This document shows, piece after piece, positions 8,868 to 18,629 of a stretch of 64,000 nucleotides of DNA. This DNA is from Belliella filtrata (GTDB taxonomy: Bacteria; Bacteroidota; Bacteroidia; Cytophagales; Cyclobacteriaceae). Where the stretch lies: contig NZ_JAKZGP010000002.1 in NCBI RefSeq assembly GCF_022549775.1, positions 124,001 through 188,000 on the forward strand, written 5' to 3'. The notes beneath the pieces are model-generated. The model was not told where the DNA came from. It saw nothing but the letters and a program-made list of their open reading frames with translations, and ran no database searches. The translations under genes were made by a program, and so were the position numbers. The first letter of the stretch is position 1; each line of letters starts with the position of its first letter.

Positions 8868-10086
8868 ATTTATTTGGGTTTTAGAAGTGTTAAATGTTAA
8901 GCGTTAAGTGTTAAATCGTTAAGCGATCTACTGGAGCAGTCTTAGCTTCTCGCATCTCACCTTGAGTCTAAAAAAAGACCTGGCAGTACGGGCATGGCGT
9001 ATGAGGTTCGCCACAAACCCAGTTTAGCATCACTTGGTTTATTGTTAAACATATACCCCGTAGCTGCACAGGCTTTTTTATTGTAGGAACTTGTCCCGAT
9101 CCTCGGGATTTTAGAACTTGTCCTGATACTCGGGATTGGGGTTTTGAGTGTTAATACGTTTAGCGTTAAATCGTTAAGTGTTAAGTCCCTGATATTCATT
9201 AGGACAGCGCTTAATTCTTCACACTACCCTATCTTGTATCCCCGATATTCATCGAGGCAAGCTTTGTTTCTAGCCTCTTGTCTCTTCCCAAAAGGCATAC
9301 TCTTCCCAGCAAGAAAAAAGACTGTGTTTTTTCCAAAGGGATGCAGAAACAAGTAAGTGCTTCTAGCGGCTAAGAAGATGGGATTATAGACTTTCCGATG
9401 CTGCTCCTGCAGTAGCGATAGGATCGGAAAGGTGCAAGGACATCCATGGCGTATCGACCTTGGAAAAACATATCTGAGTAGATACCTTGTCTCGCATTAG
9501 GTAAAGTAGGTTTAGATAGGGTTCTTGGGCTTGCGCTCAAAGAGGATGTCGAAGGCTGAGAGGCCTGGATCTTCTGTTGGTTTGAGGGATTCTGTCTGGT
9601 CAGACTGTTGTTTTTTTCCTGATTCAGATCTCAAAGCAATCAAGCACAGCTCTGCCATTCCGGATAAATCGGAGTAGGGTTTGATAATCAGGTGGCTGTA
9701 TATTTTGCTCGCTTTCATGAATGGAAAATATTAAAACGAGAGTTTAGAATAGAAGGGCTCTTCTTCCAAAAAATGGAAGGGCGGGCAAATCTCCAAATTC
9801 TAATGTCACATGGCTCTGGTAAAGCCTCTATCTTAGGATAGCCGCACAAAAGAAACAAGGAGTGCCCGCCCTATATTTACAAATATAAGGGACGGGACCA
9901 CTCTTTGAACTCTCGTGCGGAAAATTTACCAGATTTTGTGACGAGACTCATTGAGCAGTTCCTAATTAAAGGTACTGCGTATGTTTTTCTTAAATCAATA
10001 TTCTATATTCAAATATATCATAAAAATTCTATTTTAAAAATATTTATTTCTTATTTATTAATTTTCCTTTTAGAAGTAAGATTGTT
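8868..10086. other. Gene-poor, repeat-rich intergenic region
   Basis: I see no convincing gene in these 1.2 kb. The region holds clustered TTAAG/TTAAA-type short repeats near 8888-8925 and 9150-9185. It also has two tandem copies of GAACTTGTCC(C/T)GAT(C/A)CTCGG near 9086-9140, two (C/T)CC(C/T)GATATTCAT boxes near 9186 and 9240, and an inverted repeat CTTTCCGAT (9391-9399) with ATCGGAAAG (9423-9431). A 68-codon minus-strand frame at 9512-9718 is open but has no support. The right end is covered by the nested inverted repeats listed separately. Confidence 0.55.
9734..9917. repeat. Nested inverted-repeat element
   Basis: Outer arms ACGAGAGTT (near 9736) and AACTCTCGT (near 9909) enclose perfect inner arms AGGGCGGGCA (9778-9787) and TGCCCGCCCT (9863-9872). 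Beside the inner right arm lies a further hairpin, CCCTATATTT with AAATATAAGGG (near 9869-9891). The unit of about 180 bp could fold as one long RNA or cruciform. Its GC-rich arms differ from the AT-rich surroundings. It contains no ORF and matches no RNA family I know. Confidence 0.5.
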
Positions 10087-10404
10087 ATGCCAGATTTAAA
10101 AATAATGAGAGGCAAAGACAAAAAGAAAAAAATTAATGAAGTTGAATTCAATGAAGAATTTGAAGAAATAGGTGCACTTTTTAATCAGGGAGCAGTCAAG
10201 TCCCTTTCAAGACTTCAAGAGATTAAACCTACTAACCTTTCAAGAGCTATGCAGATGGGTTACTATACCTTTTTAGAAAAACTAAGGAACCCTGAAAATT
10301 TTTCAATTGAGGAAATTATTAAATTGGCAATCTTTATAGGTACTGATTACAACAAAATTTTGGAAGTCATCAATAAAATGATTCAGGAAAAGTATAAAAT
10401 CTGA
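10087..10404 (+). CDS. Small hypothetical protein, HTH-like
   Basis: The product has 105 residues, or 99 if the in-frame ATG at 10105 is used. After a very basic N-terminus (RGKDKKKK) it is helical. The stretch VKSLSRLQEIKPTNLSRAMQ followed by a segment ending IEEIIKLAIFIGTDYNKIL has the layout of a small XRE-like DNA-binding protein, but key helix-turn-helix residues are not clear. It precedes a gene remnant and the ATPase/DUF262 module and might regulate local genes. This is inference only. Confidence 0.55.
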   Translation: MPDLKIMRGKDKKKKINEVEFNEEFEEIGALFNQGAVKSLSRLQEIKPTNLSRAMQMGYYTFLEKLRNPENFSIEEIIKLAIFIGTDYNKILEVINKMIQEKYKI

Positions 10405-10405
10405 C

Positions 10406-10589
10406 TCAAAATTGGATTCAAAAATTTAATGAATTAGGATATAACTATTCAAGTGAGTTCCTATCTGGAAAACTAGTCAATCTTGTTAAAACGGGATTTC
10501 TTAAAGCTGAAAAGAGGAAAATCATTCTTAAGAACGGTGAACTAGGGAAAAAGCTGGTGAATTATTACTGGTTTGAAGCAAAATCCTAA
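10406..10589 (+). pseudogene. Remnant of a small DNA-binding-like protein
   Basis: A frame without a start codon reads NWIQKFNELGYNYSSEFLSG, then KLVNLVKTGFLKAEKRKIIL, and stops with TAA at 10587-10589. The GFLKAEKRK segment looks like the wing of a winged-helix domain. With no start and only about 60 residues, it is probably the 3' end of a gene whose front was lost. Confidence 0.4.
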
Positions 10590-10640
10590 CAAGTCTTAAA
10601 ATTCATCTCATCTAACCTGAAATACTATCACTTTTTTAGT

Positions 10641-10666
10641 AAAAATACCCTTATCGGGGTATTTTT
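10641..10666 (+). terminator. Intrinsic terminator
   Basis: AAAAATACCC (10641-10650) pairs with GGGTATTTTT (10657-10666), followed by T-rich sequence. It ends the preceding small genes. A similar hairpin lies before the cas operon at 26266-26285. Confidence 0.75.
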
Positions 10667-10800
10667 TGTTTGAGAGGGATTTGGTAGGTTTAGGGGAAAT
10701 CAGAAAATTTTCTTATTACTGGTAAATAAGGGATGGTTTTTCCAGATAGATTTATAAGTAGGTAGCAAGCTTAACTGACACCAAAACAGGATATTGAACT

Positions 10801-12336
10801 ATGAAAATAAAGACCATAAAAATAAAGAATTTTAGGAGTTATAAAGACGAAGTTGAAATCGAATTTGGAGACTTAACCGCATTTGTTGGAAAAAACGATA
10901 TTGGTAAATCAACAGTATTAGAAGCGCTAGACATTTTCTTCAATGACAGCAAAGGTGTAATCAAACTCGACAAAGACGATGTAAATAAACAAGCTCTCGC
11001 AGACGGAGACACGGAAACAGTTATTTCCGTTTGTTTTGAGGAATTGCCAACAAGTATTGTAATTGACAACACGAATCAAACTACACTTCAAAACGAATAT
11101 CTTTTAAATTCAAACAATCAACTTGAAATCATTAAAAAGTATTCCAATGGTTCTAAAGAAAAAGTTTTTGTAAAGGCAAACCATCCGACAAGCAACAATT
11201 GCAAAGACCTTTTGCAAAAGAAAAATACTGACCTACAAAAAATCATTAAAGACAATTCAATTACTTGCAGTAATCAGACAATAAACGCAGTAATGAGAAA
11301 TGCGATATGGCAACATTTTATCTCCGATTTGCAGTTGGGAGAGATTGAAATTGACGTTACTAAAGGAGACACGAAATCAATTTGGGATAAACTAAAAACC
11401 TATTTACCTCTCTACTCTTTGTTTCAGTCTGACAGAAAAAATAGTGATGGAGACAATGAAATCCAAGACCCATTAAAGGAAGCTGTTAAACAGATTTTAA
11501 ATGATACAGCATTAAAAGCAAAGTTTGACGAAATCGCAATTGAAGTAAAAACCAAATTACAAGATGTTGCATCAAGGACTTTAGCAAAAATTCAGGAAAT
11601 GAATCCCGAGATTGCAAGCAGTTTAAATCCAGTAATTCCATCAAATGACAGCTTGAAATGGACTGATGTTTTCAAAAACGTTTCTATTGCAGGTGATGAA
11701 AACATACCTATAAACAAAAGGGGAAGCGGAGTAAAAAGACTTATACTATTGAACTTTTTTAGAGCCGAAGCTGAAAGAAGAAAACTTTCTGAAAATATTC
11801 CAAGTATTGTTTACGCAATAGAAGAACCTGAAACCTCACAACACACCGACCATCAGAAAAAACTCATTAAAGCATTTTTGGACTTATCTAATTCGCCAAA
11901 CACCCAAGTTATTATTACTACTCATAGTGCAACATTGGTAAAGGAACTAGAATTTCAGCATCTAAGACTTGTAAAATCAGACAGTTCAACGAAAACGATT
12001 GAGAAAATATTACCAAACAGACTTCCATATCCCTCTTTAAATGAAGTAAATTTTCTTGCGTTTTCAGAAATTACAGAAGAATACCACAACGAATTGTATG
12101 GTTATATTGAGTTAGAAGCTGAAATGACAAACTACAAAGGTGGAAAACCGACAATGCTATACAATAGACTTAGAAAAGACGGTGTTACGATAGTGGTTGA
12201 GAATGTTGTATTGACAGATTACATAAGGCATCAAATTCATCACCCAGAAAACACAAACAATACAAGATATACATTTCAACAATTAAAAGACTCTGTGGAC
12301 TTAATGAGAAGCTTTATACAAACATTGACACCATGA
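10801..12336 (+). CDS. AAA family ATPase, OLD/RecF-like, of a DUF262 module
   Basis: The product has 511 residues. It starts KIKNFRSYKDEVEIEFGDLT, the usual opening of OLD/AAA_15 SMC-like ATPases. It has Walker A GKNDIGKST (about 30-38), Walker B-like YAIEEPETSQH (about 336-346) and an H-loop TTHSATLV (about 375). After the ATPase core there are about 110 residues with no clear TOPRIM signature, so this is not a typical OLD nuclease. It is followed after 22 bases by two DUF262 genes, which suggests an ATPase sensor or motor controlling DUF262 effectors. An antiphage role is likely but inferred. Confidence 0.85.
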   Translation: MKIKTIKIKNFRSYKDEVEIEFGDLTAFVGKNDIGKSTVLEALDIFFNDSKGVIKLDKDDVNKQALADGDTETVISVCFEELPTSIVIDNTNQTTLQNEYLLNSNNQLEIIKKYSNGSKEKVFVKANHPTSNNCKDLLQKKNTDLQKIIKDNSITCSNQTINAVMRNAIWQHFISDLQLGEIEIDVTKGDTKSIWDKLKTYLPLYSLFQSDRKNSDGDNEIQDPLKEAVKQILNDTALKAKFDEIAIEVKTKLQDVASRTLAKIQEMNPEIASSLNPVIPSNDSLKWTDVFKNVSIAGDENIPINKRGSGVKRLILLNFFRAEAERRKLSENIPSIVYAIEEPETSQHTDHQKKLIKAFLDLSNSPNTQVIITTHSATLVKELEFQHLRLVKSDSSTKTIEKILPNRLPYPSLNEVNFLAFSEITEEYHNELYGYIELEAEMTNYKGGKPTMLYNRLRKDGVTIVVENVVLTDYIRHQIHHPENTNNTRYTFQQLKDSVDLMRSFIQTLTP

Positions 12337-12358
12337 AAATACTCAAATAATAAACTGA

Positions 12359-14050
12359 ATGGACAATTTATTAGAATTAAGAACTGTAAGTGAACTTAAT
12401 CAATATTCGTTTTTTGTGCCCTCATATCAACGAGGTTACAAATGGACAAGAAAAGAGGTAATTGACCTTTTGAACGATATCAATGAGTTCAAGCCAAGAG
12501 TTATAAACATCTCTGATGAAAAAACTTGGTATTGCCTTCAACCTATCGTTATAAAGGAAATTAATTCCTCTTCAAAAAAGTTTGAGGTAATAGATGGACA
12601 GCAGCGATTGACCACTATCTATTTAATACTACATTATCTCAATCAAGACTTTGTCGAAAACCGAAGAGAAAAACTGTTTGAACTTGAGTATCAGACAAGA
12701 ATGGAAACTTCTAAATTTTTAGAAGATTTGAATGAAGAAATCTTAAATGAAACTAATTCCGATTTTTTTCATATCTCACAAGCTTATCAGACAATAGCAA
12801 AATGGTTCGAAGAGAGAAGAATAAACTTTGATAAACAGGAGTTTGGTTCTAAGTTTCGATATAACTCAAAAATTATTTGGTACGAATCGAAAACTGAAAA
12901 CCCTATTTCTATTTTCACTAGAATTAATATTGGAAAGATCCCCTTAACAAATAGTGAGCTCATAAAAGCACTCTTCCTTAATAGTTCAAACTTTTTAGGT
13001 GCAAACCCGGAGCAGCTTAGGCTAAAACAACTTGAAATTTCATCAGATTGGGACAACATTGAACACAGTCTTCAGAATGATCGATTATGGTATTTTTTAA
13101 CAGGTGATAAAACTCAAATAAATCGAATTGAATTCATCTTCAACTTGATGAATGAAGAAAAAGATCATAAAGACCCTTACTCCACTTTTAGATATTTCTC
13201 AAGGCTTTTTACAAATAGTAGTCAAATCACTATTGAAGAGAATTGGAAAAGAATTAAAGGATATTATCAACGGTTTAACGAATGGTATTCAAAAAGAGAA
13301 TGGTATCATAAAATTGGATTCTTAATAACCGTGAATGAAATATCTATTGAAAGGTTATATAAGGAATCAAATAATTTAACAAAAAACGAATTCGGAGCCT
13401 GCCTAGACAAATTGATTACTTCCTCAATGAAGAATATAGATTTGGAGAACCTTCAATATCAAGATAAGAAAGAGGTAAGAAAGGCCTTACTTCTTTACAA
13501 TATTCTCACAATGCTCAATAGTCCAGATGACAACTCCTATTTTCCTTTTAACCTTTTTAAAACCGAAAGCTGGGATATAGAACATATTACCTCAATTAAA
13601 GATGCTATTCCCGACAGAAATCGAAACCATTGGCTGGATGATGCAATAGTCTTCATAGATGACGCAAAACCAGAAGGTGTAAGTCTCAAAGAAAGAGCTG
13701 AAAAATGTAATGTAAACAACGAAGAAGATTTTAAAGCCCTTTTTCAAGACATTGTTTCCCATTTCAATTCTGAACTGGGAGATGATGCAATAAATGACAT
13801 TTCCAATCTGACACTTTTGGATTCAGAAACTAATAGAGGATATAAAAACGCAGTTTTTCCATTGAAAAGAAAGACGATTATTAGCAGAGATAAAGCAGGT
13901 ATCTTTATTCCAATTTGCACAAAAAATGTTTTCCTAAAATATTTTAGTGAATACCCCCCAAAAATATCCTTTTGGACAGATGAAGACCGAGAGAATTATG
14001 AAACAGACCTTTACGCAGTACTAGATAAATATTTGGAAACCAATGATTAA
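12359..14050 (+). CDS. DUF262/DUF1524 protein, GmrSD-like
   Basis: The product has 563 residues. The N-terminal DUF262 (ParB-like) region starts near residue 15 (SFFVPSYQRGYKWT) and carries DGQQRLTT at about 79-86. The C-terminal part carries IEHIT near residue 406 and NLTLLDSETNRGYKNAVFPL further on, matching the HNH-type DUF1524 nuclease pattern (E-H followed by conserved N). Such fusions form the GmrSD type IV restriction family, which uses NTP to cut modified DNA. It overlaps the next DUF262 gene by 8 bases, so the two are translationally coupled. Confidence 0.88.
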   Translation: MDNLLELRTVSELNQYSFFVPSYQRGYKWTRKEVIDLLNDINEFKPRVINISDEKTWYCLQPIVIKEINSSSKKFEVIDGQQRLTTIYLILHYLNQDFVENRREKLFELEYQTRMETSKFLEDLNEEILNETNSDFFHISQAYQTIAKWFEERRINFDKQEFGSKFRYNSKIIWYESKTENPISIFTRINIGKIPLTNSELIKALFLNSSNFLGANPEQLRLKQLEISSDWDNIEHSLQNDRLWYFLTGDKTQINRIEFIFNLMNEEKDHKDPYSTFRYFSRLFTNSSQITIEENWKRIKGYYQRFNEWYSKREWYHKIGFLITVNEISIERLYKESNNLTKNEFGACLDKLITSSMKNIDLENLQYQDKKEVRKALLLYNILTMLNSPDDNSYFPFNLFKTESWDIEHITSIKDAIPDRNRNHWLDDAIVFIDDAKPEGVSLKERAEKCNVNNEEDFKALFQDIVSHFNSELGDDAINDISNLTLLDSETNRGYKNAVFPLKRKTIISRDKAGIFIPICTKNVFLKYFSEYPPKISFWTDEDRENYETDLYAVLDKYLETND

Positions 14051-16061
14051 TTCACAAAACTACACAGGTCGTATTTTGAATTTCCTAGACCTTCTAAAAG
14101 ACTATGAGGTTCAAATTCCAATTATTCAAAGAGACTATGCACAAGGTCGTGAAAGTCAAAAAGAAATTCGACATAACTTTCTCAATGCTCTTCATTCCTG
14201 CCTAATAAATTCGGATCCTATTAAGCTTGACTTCATTTATGGAAGTGTAATTGATGGAAAATTTCAACCTCTAGATGGTCAGCAACGACTTACCACATTA
14301 TTCCTACTTCATTGGTACGCAATCATAAAAGATTGTAATTCAAACAATAAGGACATTCGTGATTTACTGACACGTTTTTCTTACGAAACCAGGATCTCTT
14401 CACGTGAATTTTGTAAGGCACTAGTTGAAGAGTCAATTCAAAAAATACCCGATAATCAAAAATTAAGTGAAGCCATAATTGACGAAAATTGGTTCTACCT
14501 TTCATGGGTTAGAGATCCAACAATTGATGCTATGCTTAGAACAATCGATGCAATTCACGAAATCTTCTTCGCCTTAGAAAATTTGTATGATAAAATTTCA
14601 TCTAATCTTATCGAGTTTTACTTTGTTGAGCTTGAAAACATGGGATTGACAGATGATCTGTACATCAAAATGAATGCAAGAGGAAAGTTACTGACTCCAT
14701 TTGAAAATTTTAAGGCGGGTTTCCAAAAACGCATTGATGAAGAGAACTGGGAAGAAGATCTTCCCTTATCTGAATGCTTTAGTACTAAAATAGACAATGA
14801 TTGGACAGACTTTTTCTGGGATCATTTCAGGCAGGAGGATACTGTAGACGCTGCGCAAACACGATTCGTATCTGCTATTGCTATGATAATGCATTCAGTT
14901 GAAAGACTAAACTCAACTGAATCAAGAATTGAATTTCTAAATCAACTTCAAGAAGATCCATCTCAAGTTAGGCCCAATCACTATTCCAAAAGAAGTTTTA
15001 AGCATCTTACATCTACTCTTAATGCTTACAGTGAAAAAGTAATTCTGACAAATTACTTAAGTCAAAAGCTTCCTTTCCCGATGTGGAGACATGCCCCAAA
15101 GAGCTCTATATTATCTATGATAGTTTATGATGATAATTCTTCATCCACAATTCAAAGGGATAGTGCTACTTATACTCAAAAGGTACTCTTCTTTGCTGAA
15201 TCGGTATTTTTCAAAAAGAATGAACATGGTTCAAATGACATTTATCAAGATTGGATGCGTGTAATTCGAAATATTGTTTCTAGGGCTGACATTGATAAAG
15301 ATGGCTCAAGGCCAGATATAGTCAGGAGTCCTCAGTCTTTTGATGGTGTAATTAATCTTATCAATGAACTTTCAGATGGATGTGAAGACATATATAAGTT
15401 TCTTTCAGAAAAACCAACATTAAAATCTCAATACGCTCGCGATCAAATAAACGAAGAAATAGAAAAAGCAAGACTCATTCAGCACGACAGCGGTCTTAAG
15501 GAAATGATCTTCAAAGCTGAAGACAATGAGTTGCTTCGTGGAAAGATAGATTTTCTGTTTCATTGCATAAGTTATGACTTAAATCCTGAAAATTTCAATG
15601 CTGATTTATTCGTTTCAATTGCTGATGTATTTAACACCTATTTTGATAATGAAAAAGATCTAGGTAACGACATAAGGCGTGCCCTATTAACAATTGAAGT
15701 CAATGGCGAATATGAATTTTACTCTTATTGGTGGTCATATTGGCATATTGCCAAATCAACAAAAAGAAGACTAATTGATAGATTCAGAGAAGTAGAATAC
15801 TGCATAAATCATGAGTACTTCAGAGAATACTTTAAAAAATTCGTTCTAGGACTTCAAAGTCAGAGTCCATCTCAAATGGCTCAATCTTTTCAGAGCCCAC
15901 CATCGTTTCCAAACTGGAAATTGAGACTAATTAAAGAAGAAAGTCTTTTAAATGAATACAACAAAACAAACCATATAGCAATTGCGGAAGACAACTCTTA
16001 TTGCTATATACTTAAAAGTAAGAGACCGAGAGAAATTGAAGGAAACTTGAAAATAGAGTAA
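14043..16061 (+). CDS. Large DUF262 protein, second subunit
   Basis: The product has 672 residues. DUF262 begins with VQIPIIQRDYAQGRESQKEI and carries LDGQQRLTTLF near residue 77. The C-terminal half contains aromatic-rich WWSYWHIAKS and does not show the E-H-I/N pattern of DUF1524, unlike its neighbour. It may be a regulatory or modified partner in a two-DUF262 complex with the upstream ATPase. The gene stops about 10 bases before repeat copy A. Confidence 0.83.
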   Translation: MINSQNYTGRILNFLDLLKDYEVQIPIIQRDYAQGRESQKEIRHNFLNALHSCLINSDPIKLDFIYGSVIDGKFQPLDGQQRLTTLFLLHWYAIIKDCNSNNKDIRDLLTRFSYETRISSREFCKALVEESIQKIPDNQKLSEAIIDENWFYLSWVRDPTIDAMLRTIDAIHEIFFALENLYDKISSNLIEFYFVELENMGLTDDLYIKMNARGKLLTPFENFKAGFQKRIDEENWEEDLPLSECFSTKIDNDWTDFFWDHFRQEDTVDAAQTRFVSAIAMIMHSVERLNSTESRIEFLNQLQEDPSQVRPNHYSKRSFKHLTSTLNAYSEKVILTNYLSQKLPFPMWRHAPKSSILSMIVYDDNSSSTIQRDSATYTQKVLFFAESVFFKKNEHGSNDIYQDWMRVIRNIVSRADIDKDGSRPDIVRSPQSFDGVINLINELSDGCEDIYKFLSEKPTLKSQYARDQINEEIEKARLIQHDSGLKEMIFKAEDNELLRGKIDFLFHCISYDLNPENFNADLFVSIADVFNTYFDNEKDLGNDIRRALLTIEVNGEYEFYSYWWSYWHIAKSTKRRLIDRFREVEYCINHEYFREYFKKFVLGLQSQSPSQMAQSFQSPPSFPNWKLRLIKEESLLNEYNKTNHIAIAEDNSYCYILKSKRPREIEGNLKIE

Positions 16062-16069
16062 TACCCAGA

Positions 16070-16545
16070 AAATTTAGACCACTAGCCAAAAGCCCTCAAA
16101 AAAATCCCTGATTGATGCATTAATCTATCAGGGTCGCCGATAGTTATCGGGAGGTTAGTGGTCGCCGTGTGCGCTTATGGCTTATCGACTGACTTGTGCG
16201 CCGTGGCGTACATCTGCAGGGTGAAGGGTTTGCTAGGTGGAATAGTAGGATGATTGGTGCATTTTAGGAAGTGGTTGTTTTGGTTTTTGGTTTTATTTAG
16301 AAGATTTTACTTTGGTATGGGCGTGGTATCCCCTACTCTTTTCATTGAGATTAGCTTCTAGTATGCCCTGGATTTAATGATTGATTTATTAGATATTGTT
16401 AGTGGATCAAGAAGTTGCGGTATTAGGTTTGAGGGACTTTTAGGAAACAAAGTTGGGGTTAGTTGTGAGAATTAAGAAAGTAAATTGATAAATTGGCTCT
16501 GACTTGAGAGAATTGAGACCTCACTATCAGCTCAAATTAAGGGAT
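16070..16545 (+). repeat. Dispersed structured repeat, copy A
   Basis: This is a non-coding element that recurs in this window. The head folds as an outer stem, ACCACTAGCC (16078-16087) with GGTTAGTGGT (16153-16162). The stem encloses two hairpins: CCCTGAT with ATCAGGG (16106-16112, 16127-16133) and CCGATA-gt-TATCGG (16137-16150). The conserved GC-rich core TGTGCGCCGTGGCGTAC follows near 16195. After it come T-rich blocks such as TTTTAGGAAGTGGTTGTTTT and a TCCCCTACTC box, and a tail ends near 16545. It starts about 10 bases after the DUF262 stop. Confidence 0.8.
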
Positions 16546-16713
16546 TCTTCTCGGTTTTTTCATAAGATTAACGAAGTTACAGAAATCAAACATAAACAAG
16601 AAAAACCAGCCAAATCTAACCAACAGATATTTTTTTGGCTAAGACAAAAGTTATTTTGACTAACTTTTCTTAATCACTTCATGGCAACTTTGTACCAACA
16701 TAAATTCAGAGAA
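16546..16713 (+). promoter_or_regulatory. Probable promoter region of the SDR/AraC module
   Basis: The AT-rich gap contains TTTTGACTAAC (near 16652) and CAACTTTG (16684-16691), spaced like the Bacteroidota -33 TTTG and -7 TAnnTTTG elements. If this reading is right, transcription starts near 16697 and the first usable start codon is ATG 16714. Confidence 0.35.
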
Positions 16714-17517
16714 ATGGAACTAAATAACAGCACAATCCTTATTACAGGAGGTACAAGCGGGATTGGATTAGAGTTTGTAAAACAACTAACAGAAAAAGGT
16801 GCAAACATCATAATTACAGGTCGCAGTCTTGACAGACTCAAGGAAACTAAAAAGAAATTTCCAAAAGTTCATATTTTTCAGAGTGATGTAAGCATACCGC
16901 AAGACATTGAACAATTATATAAAAGTGTTACGCAGCAATTTCCCGAACTCAATATAATAATCAACAATGCAGGAATTATGCGTAATTTGAATCTGCGAGA
17001 CACCAGCATAGTTTTGGAAAACATTACCCAAGAAATTGAAACTAACTTATCTGGCGTAATAAGAGTAAACCACCAGTTTTTACCGCATTTAAAAACAAAA
17101 ACATCTGCTGCAATAGTAAATATTTCTTCGGGTCTTGCTTTTCTACCTTTCCCACTATCTCCTGTATACAGTGCAACAAAATCAGGAGTTCATGCCTATT
17201 CGAAAGTCCTACGTTTGCAACTCAAAAAAACCAATGTGAAAGTGTTTGAAATTGCACCTCCTCTAACCGAAACGACATTGATGAACGCCTTTACAAATGA
17301 CATAGATAAAGAAAGTGCAGGACCTGCAATGAAGGTTGAAAAAATGGTTGCAATTGCCATTAAGGGAATAACGAATGACAAACTTGAGATCAAACCTGGA
17401 ATGTCAAAGGCATTGTACTTCATGGGAAGAATTGCACCAAAATTTTTCTTAAACCTGATGGACAAAACCCTTGAAAAAGCAAAAAGAAAAAAAGAAAAAG
17501 TAAATTTGATATCGTGA
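16714..17517 (+). CDS. SDR-family oxidoreductase
   Basis: The product is a short-chain dehydrogenase of 267 residues from ATG 16714. It has the nucleotide-binding motif TGGTSGIG near the N-terminus, the structural motif NNAG, the catalytic Ser in NISSGLAF, and the active-site YSATK (Tyr-x3-Lys). An in-frame ATG at 16681 would add 11 residues before MELNNSTILITGG, which is less natural and overlaps the likely promoter. SDRs oxidise or reduce small molecules with NAD(P); the substrate is unknown. Its stop overlaps the GTG of the AraC gene by 4 bases. A second SDR follows at 18630. Confidence 0.9.
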   Translation: MELNNSTILITGGTSGIGLEFVKQLTEKGANIIITGRSLDRLKETKKKFPKVHIFQSDVSIPQDIEQLYKSVTQQFPELNIIINNAGIMRNLNLRDTSIVLENITQEIETNLSGVIRVNHQFLPHLKTKTSAAIVNISSGLAFLPFPLSPVYSATKSGVHAYSKVLRLQLKKTNVKVFEIAPPLTETTLMNAFTNDIDKESAGPAMKVEKMVAIAIKGITNDKLEIKPGMSKALYFMGRIAPKFFLNLMDKTLEKAKRKKEKVNLIS

Positions 17518-18431
17518 AAGCAAGCAGAATAAAGAGCATTACGGAGTTTCATCGTTCACGAAATTTACCTAAACCCGAACATCCGCTTATTAGCATTATT
17601 GATTATGCCGATCTGAAATTTAGTGAAGAAGAAAGAGGCCAAAAGTTAAGTGTCATTTTTGACTATTACTCCATTTCCGTAAAACGTAATTTGAATGGTA
17701 CCTTACAATACGGCCAGCAACAATACGATTTTGACGAAGGAGTTATGTCTTTTGTCGCACCCAATCAAGTGTTTGGAATTGAAGTTTTCAAAGAAGATGT
17801 AACTAACCAATCAGGATGGATCTTAATGATTCATCCTGATTTTCTATGGAATTATCAATTAGCAACAAAGATTAAGAAATATGATTTTTTTGATTATGCT
17901 ATAAATGAAGCGTTGTTTCTTTCCGATAAAGAAGAAGCAACTATCAATTATATTGTTGCAAACATAAAGCAAGAATATCATTCAAACATTGATAAATTCA
18001 GCCAAGACATTATTATTTCACTTATAGAGACATTGTTGAATTATGCAGAGCGCTTTTATCAACGTCAGTTTATAACCAGAAAGATAACCAACCATCAAAT
18101 TCTTGACCGATTAGAAAAGCTACTTTCTAGCTACTTCAATAGTGATGATTTAATGACAAAAGGTTTACCAACCGTGCAATACATTTCAGCACATCTAAAC
18201 CTTTCACCAACTTACCTTTCCAGTTTACTCAAATCATTGACTGGACAAACTGCTCAACAACATATTCATCAAAAATTGATCGAGAAAGCTAAGGAAAAGC
18301 TATCCACTTCAGATCTATCTGTAAGTGAGATTGCCTACGAACTTGGCTTTGAACATTTACAATCCTTCAGTAAGTTGTTTAAGGCAAAGACAAAACTTTC
18401 ACCAAAGGAGTTTAGAAAGTCATTTAACTAA
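17514..18431 (+). CDS. AraC-family transcriptional regulator
   Basis: The product has 305 residues from a GTG start that overlaps the SDR stop (GTGA). The N-terminal half is a cupin-like sensing domain. The C-terminal 100 residues form the double helix-turn-helix, with LSPTYLSSLLKSLTGQTAQQ and LSVSEIAYELGFEHLQSFSK. It is closely related to the regulator at 20050-20964, almost the same in the last 65 residues. Coupling to the SDR gene suggests it controls this locus in response to an SDR substrate or product. Confidence 0.92.
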   Translation: MKASRIKSITEFHRSRNLPKPEHPLISIIDYADLKFSEEERGQKLSVIFDYYSISVKRNLNGTLQYGQQQYDFDEGVMSFVAPNQVFGIEVFKEDVTNQSGWILMIHPDFLWNYQLATKIKKYDFFDYAINEALFLSDKEEATINYIVANIKQEYHSNIDKFSQDIIISLIETLLNYAERFYQRQFITRKITNHQILDRLEKLLSSYFNSDDLMTKGLPTVQYISAHLNLSPTYLSSLLKSLTGQTAQQHIHQKLIEKAKEKLSTSDLSVSEIAYELGFEHLQSFSKLFKAKTKLSPKEFRKSFN

Positions 18432-18629
18432 AAGAAAAGTATAAAATAACTTGGCAATTAGCAGCTCTAGTTTCTGTTCCTTGAAAACAAACATTTCAAA
18501 AACCAACAATGATAAGCTCTTCTCCCTACAGCAGTTTCGCTATTTTAGCTACATTCAAACTCAATTTGGCAACAGCAGACTTTTGACTTTTGCTGACTTT
18601 TGCATCATCAGTTTTAATTTATAAAGCAT

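Noticed and set aside
9144..9356. Plus-strand 70-codon frame starting MSVNTFSVKSLSVKS
   Set aside because: Its start is a translation of short TTAAG-type repeats; low-complexity artefact.
9512..9718. Minus-strand 68-codon frame
   Set aside because: No family, no spacing to another gene, and repeat-rich surroundings; not supported as a gene.
9734..9917. Retron or other RT-linked ncRNA
   Set aside because: There is no reverse transcriptase gene nearby.
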